64,000 nt of DNA from Rossellomorea orangium (lineage in GTDB: Bacteria > Bacillota > Bacilli > Bacillales > Bacillaceae_B), in contig NZ_JAHWGH010000017.1 in assembly GCF_019334305.1 (NCBI RefSeq), positions 186,001 to 250,000 of the forward strand, in the 5' to 3' direction. The position numbers were made by a program, and so were the translations under genes. Positions 53,453 through 61,991 of the stretch are shown here, in pieces. The notes below the pieces were generated by a model. The model saw nothing but the letters and a program-made list of their open reading frames with translations. It was not told the origin of the DNA and ran no database searches. Every line of letters starts with the position of its first letter. The stretch's first letter is position 1.

Positions 53453-54313
53453 TTAGCTACAGAATATATGTTTTCCTATTTTCTTAATTTGTGGACGCGA
53501 CCATATCCATTTGCTTGTTGCCGTCGCAGGATTAAAGTAATAGAGGGCACTTGAAGATGGATCCCAGCCATTGATTGCATCCAAAACCGCTTCTTTGGCT
53601 CTTTCATTAGGAGTTAACCAGATTTGACCATCAGCTACAGCAGTGAACGCACCAGGTTCAAAGATGACCCCTGCCACTGTATTAGGAAATGCTGAACTGT
53701 CAATTCGGTTTAGAATGACTGCCGCTACAGCTACTTGACCCTCGTATGGTTCACCACGTGACTCCCCGTATACTGCGTTGGCGATTAATTGAATGTCATT
53801 TTGAGAGTATCCATTTGGTGTATTCGCTGCAGTTGGTTTAGAAGGTGCTGGTTTTGGTGCTGGTTTATTTTGTTGAGTTGATGTACCTCCACCACTCTTA
53901 CCTCCTCCATCGGGAGCTTTCTGCTTATTAAGGTCCGTTCCGCCATAATGGCTGAATTTTTTCCCTTTTTCAATTTGGTTTTTCACAAATTGTTTATTAT
54001 ACTTTGACGCCTTCAAAAGCTTTGCTTTTGTTGTCGGTCCTGCCAGTCCATCGATTTTCAGGCCAAATTCGTACTGAAAGTTTCTCAATGCCCAGTAGGT
54101 TCCCCATCCAAAAACCCCATCAATATCACCGTTATAATAACCGATATATTGAAGCCTGGATTGAAGTTCAATTACATCCTCACCCGTTGCGCCTTGTTGA
54201 ATTACCTGATTTGTAAAAGCGTCTGCCTTCTCCCCCTCTGAAGAAATCATTAAGAGAGAACACATAAGCACCATGACGACTGAAGTAGAAACCCATTTGA
54301 AACGACTATTCAT
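53453..54313 (-). CDS. sleB: Spore cortex-lytic enzyme (lytic transglycosylase)
   Basis: Degrades cortex peptidoglycan at muramic-delta-lactam during germination. The 286-residue precursor has a signal peptide (about 1-32), a PG-binding domain (35-100; GATGEDVIELQSRLQYIGYY, DGVFGWGTYWALRNFQ), a Gln/Pro/Gly-rich linker (about 125-165) and a C-terminal hydrolase_2 domain with the catalytic glutamate in AVYGESRGEPYEGQ. The end FNPATATSKWIWSRPQI is conserved. SD TATGGAGG. First gene of sleB-ypeB. Confidence 0.96.
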   Translation of the reverse strand: MNSRFKWVSTSVVMVLMCSLLMISSEGEKADAFTNQVIQQGATGEDVIELQSRLQYIGYYNGDIDGVFGWGTYWALRNFQYEFGLKIDGLAGPTTKAKLLKASKYNKQFVKNQIEKGKKFSHYGGTDLNKQKAPDGGGKSGGGTSTQQNKPAPKPAPSKPTAANTPNGYSQNDIQLIANAVYGESRGEPYEGQVAVAAVILNRIDSSAFPNTVAGVIFEPGAFTAVADGQIWLTPNERAKEAVLDAINGWDPSSSALYYFNPATATSKWIWSRPQIKKIGKHIFCS

Positions 54314-54531
54314 AATGCTTTAACCTCCATATCTTCAATTAACATTAACTCTAGTTTTTGTAGAGACTCCCATTTTATACAAGTGGAATGATAAAAATAT
54401 GAAATGATATAAGGTATCCGAATAAATGAAACACTTTGATAAGACACTGTAATGTCTCAGCAACCCCCATGTAAACAAGCAAAGATATACTGTGAAAAGG
54501 GAAGTTTCAAATTTAGAATGGGAGGGTCACG

Positions 54532-54876
54532 ATGGAAGATTACTTAGCAAAGTCTTTGGAGGAATGGAAAGAGGATATTTCAGAGGTACTCGATCAAATC
54601 AATACGGACTATGAGGATGTTAAGAAGGAACTGAAAGTTTACTCCTATAAATACGGCATTACAAAGCAGGTCATACAGTCGACGGTGAATGAGGAAATCA
54701 TTGAAAATATCCGGCAAATGTATCATAAACCATTTGAAGAGAAGTATAATGAACTGAAAGAATACATACGTGATCTTGAAGAAAAAAGAAAAGTATTTCA
54801 AATGTTTGTAAATAAAATAGATGAAGTGAAGCGAAAAGAAGCTCCTAAAACCGATCTTGCCGCTGCATATAAATGA
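54532..54876 (+). CDS. Unrecognised charged coiled-coil protein
   Basis: A 114-residue soluble protein starting MEDYLAKSLEEWKEDISEVL. It is rich in Glu, Lys, Tyr and Ile, has no cysteine and no signal peptide, and is predicted helical nearly throughout; heptad-like patterns are seen in EKYNELKEYIRDLEEKRKVF. Start ATG after GGGAGGGTCACG. It is divergent from sleB and closed by its own strong terminator, so it is a single-gene unit. I cannot assign a family or function. A 5+6+5 inverted repeat (AGACA/TGTCT at 54442-54457) lies between the two genes. Confidence 0.75.
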   Translation: MEDYLAKSLEEWKEDISEVLDQINTDYEDVKKELKVYSYKYGITKQVIQSTVNEEIIENIRQMYHKPFEEKYNELKEYIRDLEEKRKVFQMFVNKIDEVKRKEAPKTDLAAAYK

Positions 54877-54906
54877 AACAGCCCCCTTGATACGGGGGCT
54901 GTTTCA
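54874..54906 (+). terminator. Terminator of the coiled-coil gene
   Basis: TGAAACAGCCCCC pairs with GGGGGCTGTTTCA around a 7-base loop; the stop codon lies at its base. Confidence 0.9.
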
Positions 54907-54919
54907 TTGTGGTTTACAG

Positions 54920-54950
54920 GTAAAGGCGCTCCCACAGGAAGCGCCTTTAC
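54920..54950 (-). terminator. Hairpin at the end of prsW
   Basis: GTAAAGGCGCT pairs with AGCGCCTTTAC. There is no long T-run, so it may be a weak terminator or a 3' stabilising hairpin facing the terminator of the converging gene. Confidence 0.55.
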
Positions 54951-55630
54951 ATGACTTCTTTCTTCAATTCCATTTTGTACTTTTTCTCAGTAAGCTGATG
55001 GGCACTCTTCACTTTCTTTAAACCCAGCCACCATAAGAACAACATAAATGGAACCATATAATAGATCCAGTTTTTCTCAGCCAGGAAGATATAGTTATAG
55101 GTTCCATGCAGCAGGATCGGTACCGATAGGGCAAGAAGGAGCCATTTACGCCGTTCTTCACTTGAGGAGAACTTGGCTTTGCCCAGATAATACCCCATAA
55201 TGACACCGAACAGAGCGTGGCTGGACACGGGTAATACAGCCCTTCCAAATGCATGTTCGACTCCATTGGCAACCAAATATAAAATATTTTCAACCGTAGC
55301 GAAACCGAGTGATACACTCGCTCCGTAGACAATCCCATCATATGGTTCATTGAAATCAACATGCTGGAAAATGGCAAACATCAAAATAAACCATTTAAAG
55401 AACTCTTCGAGGAAACCAGAGGAAATAAAAGCCGTAGACCAATTGGAAGCAATGATTCCTTCGACTTCCAGGACGTATTGCAGAAACATGATCGGAAAGG
55501 TGATAATGGCACCATACATAAAGGTTTTAAACACGAGTGTAATGGGTTCTGCCTCATATTGATCCCGTAAATAAAAGTAACTTAACAATGCTAATCCTGG
55601 TGCTATACCCGCTGATAAAATCACCAGCAT
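54947..55630 (-). CDS. prsW: Intramembrane glutamic protease PrsW
   Basis: In B. subtilis PrsW makes the first (site-1) cut in anti-sigma factor RsiW to activate sigma-W under envelope stress. The 227-residue membrane protein (about eight segments) has the conserved GFLEEFFKW (E-E-x-x-K) near 73, [14 protein letters not shown] near 105, and [13 protein letters not shown] and LLHGTYNY for the further histidines. Near sleB as in B. subtilis. Neither rsiW nor sigW is in the window. Confidence 0.93.
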   Translation of the reverse strand: MLVILSAGIAPGLALLSYFYLRDQYEAEPITLVFKTFMYGAIITFPIMFLQYVLEVEGIIASNWSTAFISSGFLEEFFKWFILMFAIFQHVDFNEPYDGIVYGASVSLGFATVENILYLVANGVEHAFGRAVLPVSSHALFGVIMGYYLGKAKFSSSEERRKWLLLALSVPILLHGTYNYIFLAEKNWIYYMVPFMLFLWWLGLKKVKSAHQLTEKKYKMELKKEVM

Positions 55631-55720
55631 ACAAAAGTCCTCTTTTCTTTCGGTTTTCTTAATCGTATCATGTTAGTGTAGGATTGGAAATAGGAATTTA
55701 ATTGGTTGGAGGAATGAGTG

Positions 55721-56695
55721 ATGAAGAAAGATATTTTAGTCATACATACAGGCGGGACCATCTCGATGATGGAAGACGAGCAGACAGGAGCCGTTACTCC
55801 GGGGAAGGAAAACCCCCTTTCTGTCCAGACGTCCATCGTTTCAAACCTGGCAAATCTCACGGTCGAAGAGGCTTTCCATCTGCCTTCACCACATATTACG
55901 CCTCTGCACATGCAGAAACTAAAAGAAATCATTGAAACAAAATATCAGGAATCGCCATTCCATGGTGTTGTCATCACCCATGGTACAGATACACTGGAAG
56001 AAACCGCCTACTTCCTGGACTTGACCCTGTCCCTTCCCATCTCGATCGTAGTAACAGGGGCGATGAGGTCAAGCAATGAAATCGGAGCGGACGGCTTATA
56101 CAACCTGATTTCATCCGTGCGTGTTGCAGCTAGTGACAAATCAAGAGGCAAAGGGGTCCTGGTCGTCCTTAATGATGAAATCCATTCAGCAAAAAACGTG
56201 ACCAAAACCCATACAAGCAATGTATCCACCTTTCAAAGCCCTCAATATGGACCGATTGGCATCGTCACCAAAAGGGGGGTACTCTTCCATCATCAACCCA
56301 CTTCAAATGAGCATTACCAGATCTGCGATATTTCAAAGAGGGTAACGCTCATTAAAGCATATGCGGGAATGGACTCCGGTCTCCTGATGGCCATCAAAGA
56401 CCTTCAATACGACGGTGTGATCATTGAAGCACTTGGACAGGGAAATCTTCCCCCTGAGACGGTGAATGGCATCGAAGAACTCGTAGAAGCGAATATTCCC
56501 GTCGTATTGGTTTCTAGATGCTTCAACGGAATTGTTCAGGATATTTACGGGTACTCCGGTGGAGGGAAACAATTGAAGGAAAAAGGGGTCATTTTCTCTA
56601 ATGGACTGAATGGACAAAAAGCAAGAATTAAATTAATGGTTGCCCTTTCCCAGACGAGAGACATGAATGAATTAGAAATGATCTTTAAAAACTAA
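55721..56695 (+). CDS. ansA: Type I L-asparaginase
   Basis: Hydrolyses asparagine to aspartate and ammonia in the cytosol. The 324-residue protein carries the first catalytic threonine in IHTGGTISMME near residue 10 and the second triad in THGTDTLEETAYFL near 88-95. There is no signal peptide, so it is the cytosolic form. The ATG follows TTGGAGG by eight bases; a GTG one codon upstream is less well spaced. Divergent from prsW, and followed by a dispersed repeat. Confidence 0.93.
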   Translation: MKKDILVIHTGGTISMMEDEQTGAVTPGKENPLSVQTSIVSNLANLTVEEAFHLPSPHITPLHMQKLKEIIETKYQESPFHGVVITHGTDTLEETAYFLDLTLSLPISIVVTGAMRSSNEIGADGLYNLISSVRVAASDKSRGKGVLVVLNDEIHSAKNVTKTHTSNVSTFQSPQYGPIGIVTKRGVLFHHQPTSNEHYQICDISKRVTLIKAYAGMDSGLLMAIKDLQYDGVIIEALGQGNLPPETVNGIEELVEANIPVVLVSRCFNGIVQDIYGYSGGGKQLKEKGVIFSNGLNGQKARIKLMVALSQTRDMNELEMIFKN

Positions 56696-56737
56696 GGCTC
56701 TTTTCATATACATTGTTGCTTTAGGATGTGGCGAGTG

Positions 56738-56846
56738 GCGGTTGCTTTCCGCGGGGCGTGAGTTGAGCCTCCTCGGGCTTTGCCCTGTGGGGTCTCGACT
56801 TTCATGCTATTCCCGCAGGAGTCGAGCACCTTCCGCTACAATCAAC
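56738..56846 (+). repeat. Dispersed Bacillaceae repeat, copy 1
   Basis: G+C-rich element beginning GGCGGTTGCTTTCCGCGGGG, with GAGCCTCCTCGGGCTTTGCC in the middle and CCCGCAGGAGTCGAGCACC near the end, closing with CAATCAAC. Two relatives occur in this window. It has no coding capacity. Such elements are common in many copies in Bacillaceae genomes; I know no assigned function. Confidence 0.8.
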
Positions 56847-57005
56847 TATCCAGAAGAAGTGTTTTACTAACACAAAGGAAATGTGGAGATTGCTTATGCC
56901 ACTGCTATCTCATTCATTGCAGTGACTTTATTATTTAATAGTCCTTTAATCTTTTTAAACGGATGGTCACAAACCATTTTGCTCTGTCAACACTTACTAC
57001 TCCGG
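56847..57005. other. Spacer between two inverted copies of the dispersed repeat
   Basis: About 160 A+T-rich bases lying between copy 1 and the inverted copy 2. I see no open frame with an SD, no RNA gene and no inverted terminal repeats with a target duplication. A short frame starting TGCCACTGCTATCTC is not supported. Confidence 0.5.
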
Positions 57006-57110
57006 AGGTTGAAGGGAACTGAGTAGACTCCTACGGAAAACGGTCGTGCCAAGACCCCGGAAGCGGTTTTTGCTGAGGAGGCTCGGCCGAACGTCCGTGG
57101 AAAGCGGGAC
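57006..57110 (-). repeat. Dispersed Bacillaceae repeat, copy 2 (inverted, degenerate)
   Basis: On the minus strand it reads GCTTTCCACGGACG, GAGCCTCCTCAGC, GGGGTCTTG and CCGTAGGAGTC, then CCTTCAAC, the same block order as copies 1 and 3 but more diverged. With copy 1 it makes an inverted pair around 160 bases. Confidence 0.72.
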
Positions 57111-57228
57111 TGTACCCATCACTCTCCTGCACGACACCCTATAAGGCAGAGCATTCGCAAATCTTAGTCTGTATATGATAGCAACGATCTTTGTCAAAAC
57201 AGCCAAAACTTAAAACAGAAGCAAAGAG

Positions 57229-57255
57229 AAAGAGGTCCAGAATCTGGACCTCTTT
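57229..57255. terminator. Terminator of bdr
   Basis: AAAGAGGTCCAG pairs with CTGGACCTCTTT, loop AAT or ATT, directly after the bdr stop on the minus strand. Confidence 0.9.
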
Positions 57256-57262
57256 CTTACGA

Positions 57263-58231
57263 TTAATTTTCACTTCTCAGCTTAATGGATTCAGCAATCA
57301 TTCCACCGTGGTGACGGCCATTCTCAATAAATATTTCATTGGCGTTATTACCAGCTGCAATCACTCCTGCAATATAAACCCCTTCAACATTCGTTTCCAT
57401 TGTTTCAGGATTAAAGGCAGGACGACCTGTCTCCCTGTCAATGTCTATCCCCATCCTTGTCAGGAAGCTGTGGTCAGGGTGATAGCCCGTCATGGCAAAA
57501 ACAAAGTCATTAACCACTTCTTTCTTCTCCCCATCGACGGTATAAATAACCGAGTCATCCGTAATCTCGTCTACACATGCATTAAATTCCATAGTGACTT
57601 CTCCATTTCTCACCAGGGCATCAAAATTCGGGAGGATCCAGGGCTTAACGCTCTTGGAATATTCAGTTCCCCGGTATAACACCGTTACCCTTGCCCCCGC
57701 TTTATTTAATTCAAGCGCTGCGTCGACTGCCGAGTTTTTCCCTCCGACCACTACCACATCGGTATCAAAAAACGGATGAGCCTCTTTGAAATAATGAAAC
57801 ACTTTTCCCAAATTTTCTCCGGGAATCTCCATATAATTCGGATGATCATAGTAGCCCGTCGCGATGATAACAGATTTACTTTCATATATCCCCTTGGAAG
57901 TTGACACGGTAAAAAATCCGTCATTTTTCTTTACTTCATGAACGGTTTCAAACCGGTTGATCCTTAAATCTTTGCGCTTAGCGACTTCACGATAATACAC
58001 CAATGCCTGGTTCCTTCTTGGTTTATGCTCTTCAATGACGAATGGCACATCACCGATTTCAAGTTTTTCACTTGATGAAAAAAACGTTTGATGAGTGGGA
58101 TAGTGGTAGATTGCATTCACGATGTTTCCCTTTTCAATGATCAATGGATTGATCCCTTTTTCTTTTAAACTAATGGCAGCAGATAGCCCGCATGGACCTC
58201 CGCCTACAATGATGCATTCTTCCTTTATCAA
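57263..58231 (-). CDS. bdr: Bacillithiol disulfide reductase (YpdA family)
   Basis: NADPH-dependent flavoprotein that reduces oxidised bacillithiol. The 322-residue thioredoxin-reductase-like protein has the FAD loop CIIVGGGPCGLSAA near the start, including the active-site Cys after GGGP, then NAIYHYPTHQTFFSSSEKLE, and the NADPH loop VVVGGKNSAVDAALELN near 165. The redox C-x2-C pair of thioredoxin reductases is absent, as expected. I favour a TTG start (MIKEECIIVGGG) nine bases after AAGGAG. It completes the bacillithiol cycle with bshA and bshB1. Confidence 0.93.
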   Translation of the reverse strand: MIKEECIIVGGGPCGLSAAISLKEKGINPLIIEKGNIVNAIYHYPTHQTFFSSSEKLEIGDVPFVIEEHKPRRNQALVYYREVAKRKDLRINRFETVHEVKKNDGFFTVSTSKGIYESKSVIIATGYYDHPNYMEIPGENLGKVFHYFKEAHPFFDTDVVVVGGKNSAVDAALELNKAGARVTVLYRGTEYSKSVKPWILPNFDALVRNGEVTMEFNACVDEITDDSVIYTVDGEKKEVVNDFVFAMTGYHPDHSFLTRMGIDIDRETGRPAFNPETMETNVEGVYIAGVIAAGNNANEIFIENGRHHGGMIAESIKLRSEN

Positions 58232-58491
58232 ATTCAGACACTCCTTCAATTCCTCTATCTGAATGGCCTTATCTGTCCGTTGCTTCAGATTAATTAATAA
58301 ACTTTACTCAATTATTATGGAATAGTTTTTCGTTCAGGTCAAAAAGGAGCACTCGGCCCTTCCAGTCACTCATTTATAGTATGGATATTCCAACTGAATT
58401 GAATGTGACATAAATAAAGAATCAGGCTTGGACATAAATTGACTATAAAGACGAACAATCTCTAGGGATATTTGGAATCACTTGTTACACC

Positions 58492-58600
58492 GCTGTTGAT
58501 TTCCGCGGAAGGCGAGCCTCCTCACAGCTTGCGCTCAGGCGGGGTCTCACCTATTCCACTTTTCCCGTCGGAGTCTTCGTCTTGCCCTCCAATCAACAGC
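58492..58600 (+). repeat. Dispersed Bacillaceae repeat, copy 3
   Basis: Begins GCTGTTGATTTCCGCGGAAG and ends CCAATCAACAGC, so its ends are inverted repeats of each other (GCTGTTGAT/ATCAACAGC). The middle has GCGAGCCTCCTCACAGCTTGC, GGGGTCTCAC and CCGTCGGAGTC. Same orientation as copy 1. It lies between bdr and gudB in a gap of about 490 bases that otherwise holds only the gudB terminator and AT-rich sequence. Confidence 0.8.
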
Positions 58601-58644
58601 TAAAACCTGCTAAATACATGAATTAACCCTTATTTATAAAAAAT

Positions 58645-58690
58645 AAAAAACCGAACGAGTTAGATTTTCACCAAATCACTCGTTCGGTCT
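58645..58690 (-). terminator. Terminator of gudB
   Basis: Minus-strand ACCGAACGAGT pairs with ACTCGTTCGGT around an 18-base loop, then TTTTTTATTTTTTAT. Confidence 0.92.
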
Positions 58691-58736
58691 TTCATTTGGC
58701 TGAAATCCTTTTGTCTCAGCCCCATTCTCCAATATC

Positions 58737-60014
58737 TTAGATCCAACCTCTGAATCGGCAGGCTTCGGCCATTTTCCTTACCCCTACCATATAAGCGGCA
58801 AGCCTCATATCCACTCTTCTTGTTTGTGACGTTTCATAGACATTATTAAAAGAGTTTACGAGTATTTTTTCCAGCTTTTCTTCCACTTCTTCTTCGGTCC
58901 AGTAATAGCCTTGATTGTTTTGGACCCATTCGAAGTATGAAACCGTCACGCCGCCAGAAGAAGCTAATACATCAGGAACTAGAAGAATACCCCTATCAGT
59001 CAAGATTTTCGTGGCCTCCAATGTCGTTGGTCCATTAGCAGCCTCTACCACGATGCTCGCACGGATATTATGGGCATTTCTGTCCGTAATCTGATTTTCA
59101 ATGGCTGCCGGTACAAGAATGTCGCAATCTAGTTCCAGGAGTTCTTCATTTGTAATCGTATTATTAAATAAATTCGTTACTGTGCCAAAGCTATCACGTC
59201 TGTCTAACAAGTAATCAATATCCAATCCTTCCTCGTCATGCAGACCACCATATGCATCTGAGATTCCAATCACCTTCGCGCCGGCGTCATGCATAAACTT
59301 GGCCAGGAAGCTTCCGGCATTCCCGAAGCCTTGCACGACCACCCTTGCACCTTCCAGTTTGATTCCCTTTTTCTTCGCAGCTTCGTGGATGCATATCGTC
59401 ACTCCTTTGGCCGTTGCTGTTTCGCGGCCGTGAGATCCCCCGAGGACCAGTGGCTTACCTGTGATAAATCCAGGAGAATTGTATTCATCAATCCGACTAT
59501 ATTCATCCATCATCCAGGCCATGATCTGAGAGTTTGTGAAAACATCCGGTGCAGGAATGTCTTTGGATGGCCCGACAATCTGGCTGATGGCCCGTACATA
59601 TCCACGGCTTAATCTTTCCAGCTCCCTGAATGACATATCCCGTGGATCACAGATGATCCCACCTTTTCCTCCCCCATAAGGAAGATCGACAATTCCGCAC
59701 TTTAGGCTCATCCAGATCGAAAGCGCTTTAACTTCTTTTTCCGATACATTCGGATGAAAGCGAATCCCACCTTTAGTCGGCCCGACCGCATCATTATGCT
59801 GCGCACGGTATCCGGTAAACACTTTTACTTTTCCATCGTCCATGCGGACAGGTATTTTAACCGTTAACATGCGGACAGGTTCTTTAAGTAATTCATAAAC
59901 TTCTTCTGAGTATCCTAATTTATCGAGTGCAAGATGAATAACCGTTTGTGTAGATTTCAGTACATCATGTTGATCTGATGCTTGATGATTTTCTTTCCCC
60001 TTTTCGGCTACCAT
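58737..60014 (-). CDS. gudB: NAD-specific glutamate dehydrogenase
   Basis: Oxidises glutamate to 2-oxoglutarate and ammonia. The 425-residue protein has [19 protein letters not shown] near 85, the catalytic lysine in [15 protein letters not shown] near 115-125 and the NAD loop [15 protein letters not shown] near 220. The near-active-site region reads [17 protein letters not shown], without the nine-base duplication that inactivates gudB in domesticated B. subtilis 168, so the enzyme should be active. The ATG at [10 protein letters not shown] follows GGGAGG. It could equally be called rocG; the position next to bdr and mecB favours gudB. Confidence 0.93.
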   Translation of the reverse strand: MVAEKGKENHQASDQHDVLKSTQTVIHLALDKLGYSEEVYELLKEPVRMLTVKIPVRMDDGKVKVFTGYRAQHNDAVGPTKGGIRFHPNVSEKEVKALSIWMSLKCGIVDLPYGGGKGGIICDPRDMSFRELERLSRGYVRAISQIVGPSKDIPAPDVFTNSQIMAWMMDEYSRIDEYNSPGFITGKPLVLGGSHGRETATAKGVTICIHEAAKKKGIKLEGARVVVQGFGNAGSFLAKFMHDAGAKVIGISDAYGGLHDEEGLDIDYLLDRRDSFGTVTNLFNNTITNEELLELDCDILVPAAIENQITDRNAHNIRASIVVEAANGPTTLEATKILTDRGILLVPDVLASSGGVTVSYFEWVQNNQGYYWTEEEVEEKLEKILVNSFNNVYETSQTRRVDMRLAAYMVGVRKMAEACRFRGWI

Positions 60015-60074
60015 GTATGTAAACCTCCCAGTATCCTTCACTGTTTAGCGGAACCTTGCCCGCTTTCATGACAT

Positions 60075-60102
60075 AGTATACACGTTTGATTTCCTCTTGC
60101 AA
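60075..60102 (-). promoter_or_regulatory. Sigma-A promoter of gudB
   Basis: Minus-strand TTGCAA, 16 bp, TATACT about 60 bases before the gudB ATG. Confidence 0.7.
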
Positions 60103-60132
60103 AGAAGGAAAATTAAAAAAAGAGCAAAATAA

Positions 60133-60146
60133 TGAAAACGCTGTCA
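60133..60146. promoter_or_regulatory. cre site (CcpA operator) upstream of gudB
   Basis: TGAAAACGCTGTCA fits the consensus TGWNANCGNTNWCA at every position. It is centred about 70 bases before the expected start of gudB transcription, upstream of the -35. No divergent gene starts here, so it most likely acts on gudB. CcpA repression of glutamate catabolism is known for rocG in B. subtilis. Confidence 0.65.
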
Positions 60147-60211
60147 TTTAAGAAAAGTTCCCTCCGCTCCGCACCCCATCAGCACTCACCCAAAAGATCC
60201 CACTTAAAACT

Positions 60212-60241
60212 AAAAAACACCTTCAGGATCAACTGAAAGTG
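60212..60241 (-). terminator. Terminator of mecB
   Basis: Minus-strand CACTTTCAG pairs with CTGAAGGTG (one G-T pair), 6-base loop, six T. Confidence 0.75.
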
Positions 60242-60325
60242 CTAAAAAAAATATTTCTCAAAACCATTAGGAAACGATATTAATATAGGGGGTAAAGATG
60301 CATAGCCTGGTCCTCGCGCGCTAGG

Positions 60326-60910
60326 CTAGAAATAAAACAATATCTTCTCAATGGAATCCCTGATAAGCACTGCACGGCCGTATTCCATCAGGATATATTT
60401 TGTAATCGTTGTTTGCCGACCATACTCGGTGCAAATCGCTTCCAGGATGAAGCTGTCTCCTTCAAGCAAATTCTCAATCAGGATATAGTACTTTTTTTCA
60501 TAGAAATAAATGCTGCATTGAAAGAGGGCATTGTTCACCTTGCCCATCTGATTGATCCGTTTAAGAAGGGCAATTAGATCATCGAAATCATCGAAATACA
60601 CGAGCACATCGTGATCATTCATGGATTTCATCAATTCGGTCCCTTCTTCCCAGTCAGAAAAATCATCTTCTGATTCCAATGTAAGGATCATGCAGATTTC
60701 ATGGTCATCGAATGATTCGATTTCCACAGTGATCTCCATTTGTGTTTCGATGCCGAACTTCCCTTGCACTTCATCTAACATGTCTTCAAAAAGATCATGC
60801 CACATATAGGAATCTTTCCATTGGTCTTGTTCGAATAACCCTTTTTGTTCTAACTCTTCTACACTAATGGAAAATTTTATTTTATTGTCAGATATTCTTT
60901 CGAGCTTCAT
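60326..60910 (-). CDS. mecB: Adaptor protein MecB (YpbH, MecA paralogue)
   Basis: Adaptor that delivers substrates to the ClpC ATPase. The 194-residue protein has an N-terminal target-binding part (1-45, MKLERISDNKIKFSISVEEL), an acidic middle (FSDWEEGTELM) and a C-terminal MecA-type fold (about 105-194, VYFDDFDDLIALLKRI and YFYEKKYYILIENL). Length equals B. subtilis YpbH. The ATG follows TAGGGGGTACGAAG. In B. subtilis it also lies near gudB. Confidence 0.92.
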   Translation of the reverse strand: MKLERISDNKIKFSISVEELEQKGLFEQDQWKDSYMWHDLFEDMLDEVQGKFGIETQMEITVEIESFDDHEICMILTLESEDDFSDWEEGTELMKSMNDHDVLVYFDDFDDLIALLKRINQMGKVNNALFQCSIYFYEKKYYILIENLLEGDSFILEAICTEYGRQTTITKYILMEYGRAVLIRDSIEKILFYF

Positions 60911-60981
60911 CTTCGTACCCCCTAGAGTGTGACGATTTATCATCATACTATGTAAGGGGCCGAAAACAGTGCATATTCGTA

Positions 60982-61893
60982 TTATATTTTACTTTTAAGC
61001 CATTGTTCCCACTGGGCCTTGGATTGTCCCACGATATGTTCATCAAACTCTTCTTTTAAGTCTTTTGGGAGATGGTCTACAGCAAATCCGCCCATTCCAA
61101 TGACCAGATTATTCCGCTCGTTCTTTAATGAAGTGACCAGAGATAGAAGGTTGTCTACATTTTCAAGGAGGGTGCAGGATAAGAATAGAAACTTTGGATT
61201 CACTTCGTCCAGCACGATGTCTATATCGTTTTCTTTTATGCTTGATCCCAGATAGATGACTTCAAATCCTTTTCTTCTTACGAAAAGGGTAAAAATCAAC
61301 AATCCCAATTCATGCCATTCCCCCGGACCGCAGACCGCGACTACTTTAGGTAAGATGCCGTTATGCGGGAAAGAGTGCATGATGATACCGATTCTGGATC
61401 TGAGAATAGATGTAGCAAAATGCTCATGAGCCGTGGTGATTTCACCGTTTTCCCATAAATCACCGATTCTGACGAGGAGGCTTCCCAGAATGTCAATGAC
61501 GACTTTATCTATTGTATATACAGAAAAAGACTGATTGATCAAATCGTGGGCTTTCGTTTCATCAAAACTTAATAAAGCCTTTAGTAAGTCATCCGAAATC
61601 GTTTGAGTACGATCCTTTTGTTCAGAGGAAGTGATCTCGTTTTCTTCAAGCTCCTGTTTATCCAGTAATGCTACCGCCTGGCTGATGGTAAATCCCTGAT
61701 CAACCTTTTCAACAAGCCATTTCAATATATTTAAATGCTGTTCCGTGTAAAGGCGGTGACCCGATTCATTACGGACAGGGGCAATGATCTGATATCTTCT
61801 CTCCCATGCCCTTAAAGTACCTGGTTGAATCCCTAAAATGGTAGACACAGCTTTTATATTGTATTTTCCTTCTAACTTTTTTTCATTGCTCAT
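60982..61893 (-). CDS. MerR-type regulator with B12-binding light-sensor domain (CarH/LitR-like)
   Basis: A 303-residue regulator. Residues 12-75 form a MerR winged helix (IKAVSTILGIQPGTLRAWERR). Residues about 100-175 form the helical cap with WENGEITTAHEH, matching the W-x9-E-H motif of CarH at W147 and E157-H158. Residues 180-300 form the Rossmann B12 domain with GEWHELG (E-x-H-x-x-G, His194 the predicted cobalt ligand). In CarH/LitR adenosylcobalamin keeps a tetramer on DNA in the dark, and light breaks it. Start ATG after TTGGGGGACTATCG. No carotenoid or photolyase gene lies next to it. Confidence 0.87.
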   Translation of the reverse strand: MSNEKKLEGKYNIKAVSTILGIQPGTLRAWERRYQIIAPVRNESGHRLYTEQHLNILKWLVEKVDQGFTISQAVALLDKQELEENEITSSEQKDRTQTISDDLLKALLSFDETKAHDLINQSFSVYTIDKVVIDILGSLLVRIGDLWENGEITTAHEHFATSILRSRIGIIMHSFPHNGILPKVVAVCGPGEWHELGLLIFTLFVRRKGFEVIYLGSSIKENDIDIVLDEVNPKFLFLSCTLLENVDNLLSLVTSLKNERNNLVIGMGGFAVDHLPKDLKEEFDEHIVGQSKAQWEQWLKSKI

Positions 61894-61991
61894 CGATAGT
61901 CCCCCAAGTATTTCTCTTCTTATAAAAATTATAATCGAGAAACCTCTTTGTGTAAAATCTGTATAGGTAATGAATAACAAATGTTCATTTA

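Noticed and set aside
56847-57005. Degenerate insertion sequence between two inverted repeats
   Set aside because: The inverted copies look like a transposon at first sight, but the interior has no transposase remnant and the two copies belong to a dispersed repeat with a third copy further on.
58737-60014. Inactivating duplication in gudB as in laboratory B. subtilis 168
   Set aside because: The region reads [13 protein letters not shown] once only, without the repeated three residues, so the enzyme should be active.
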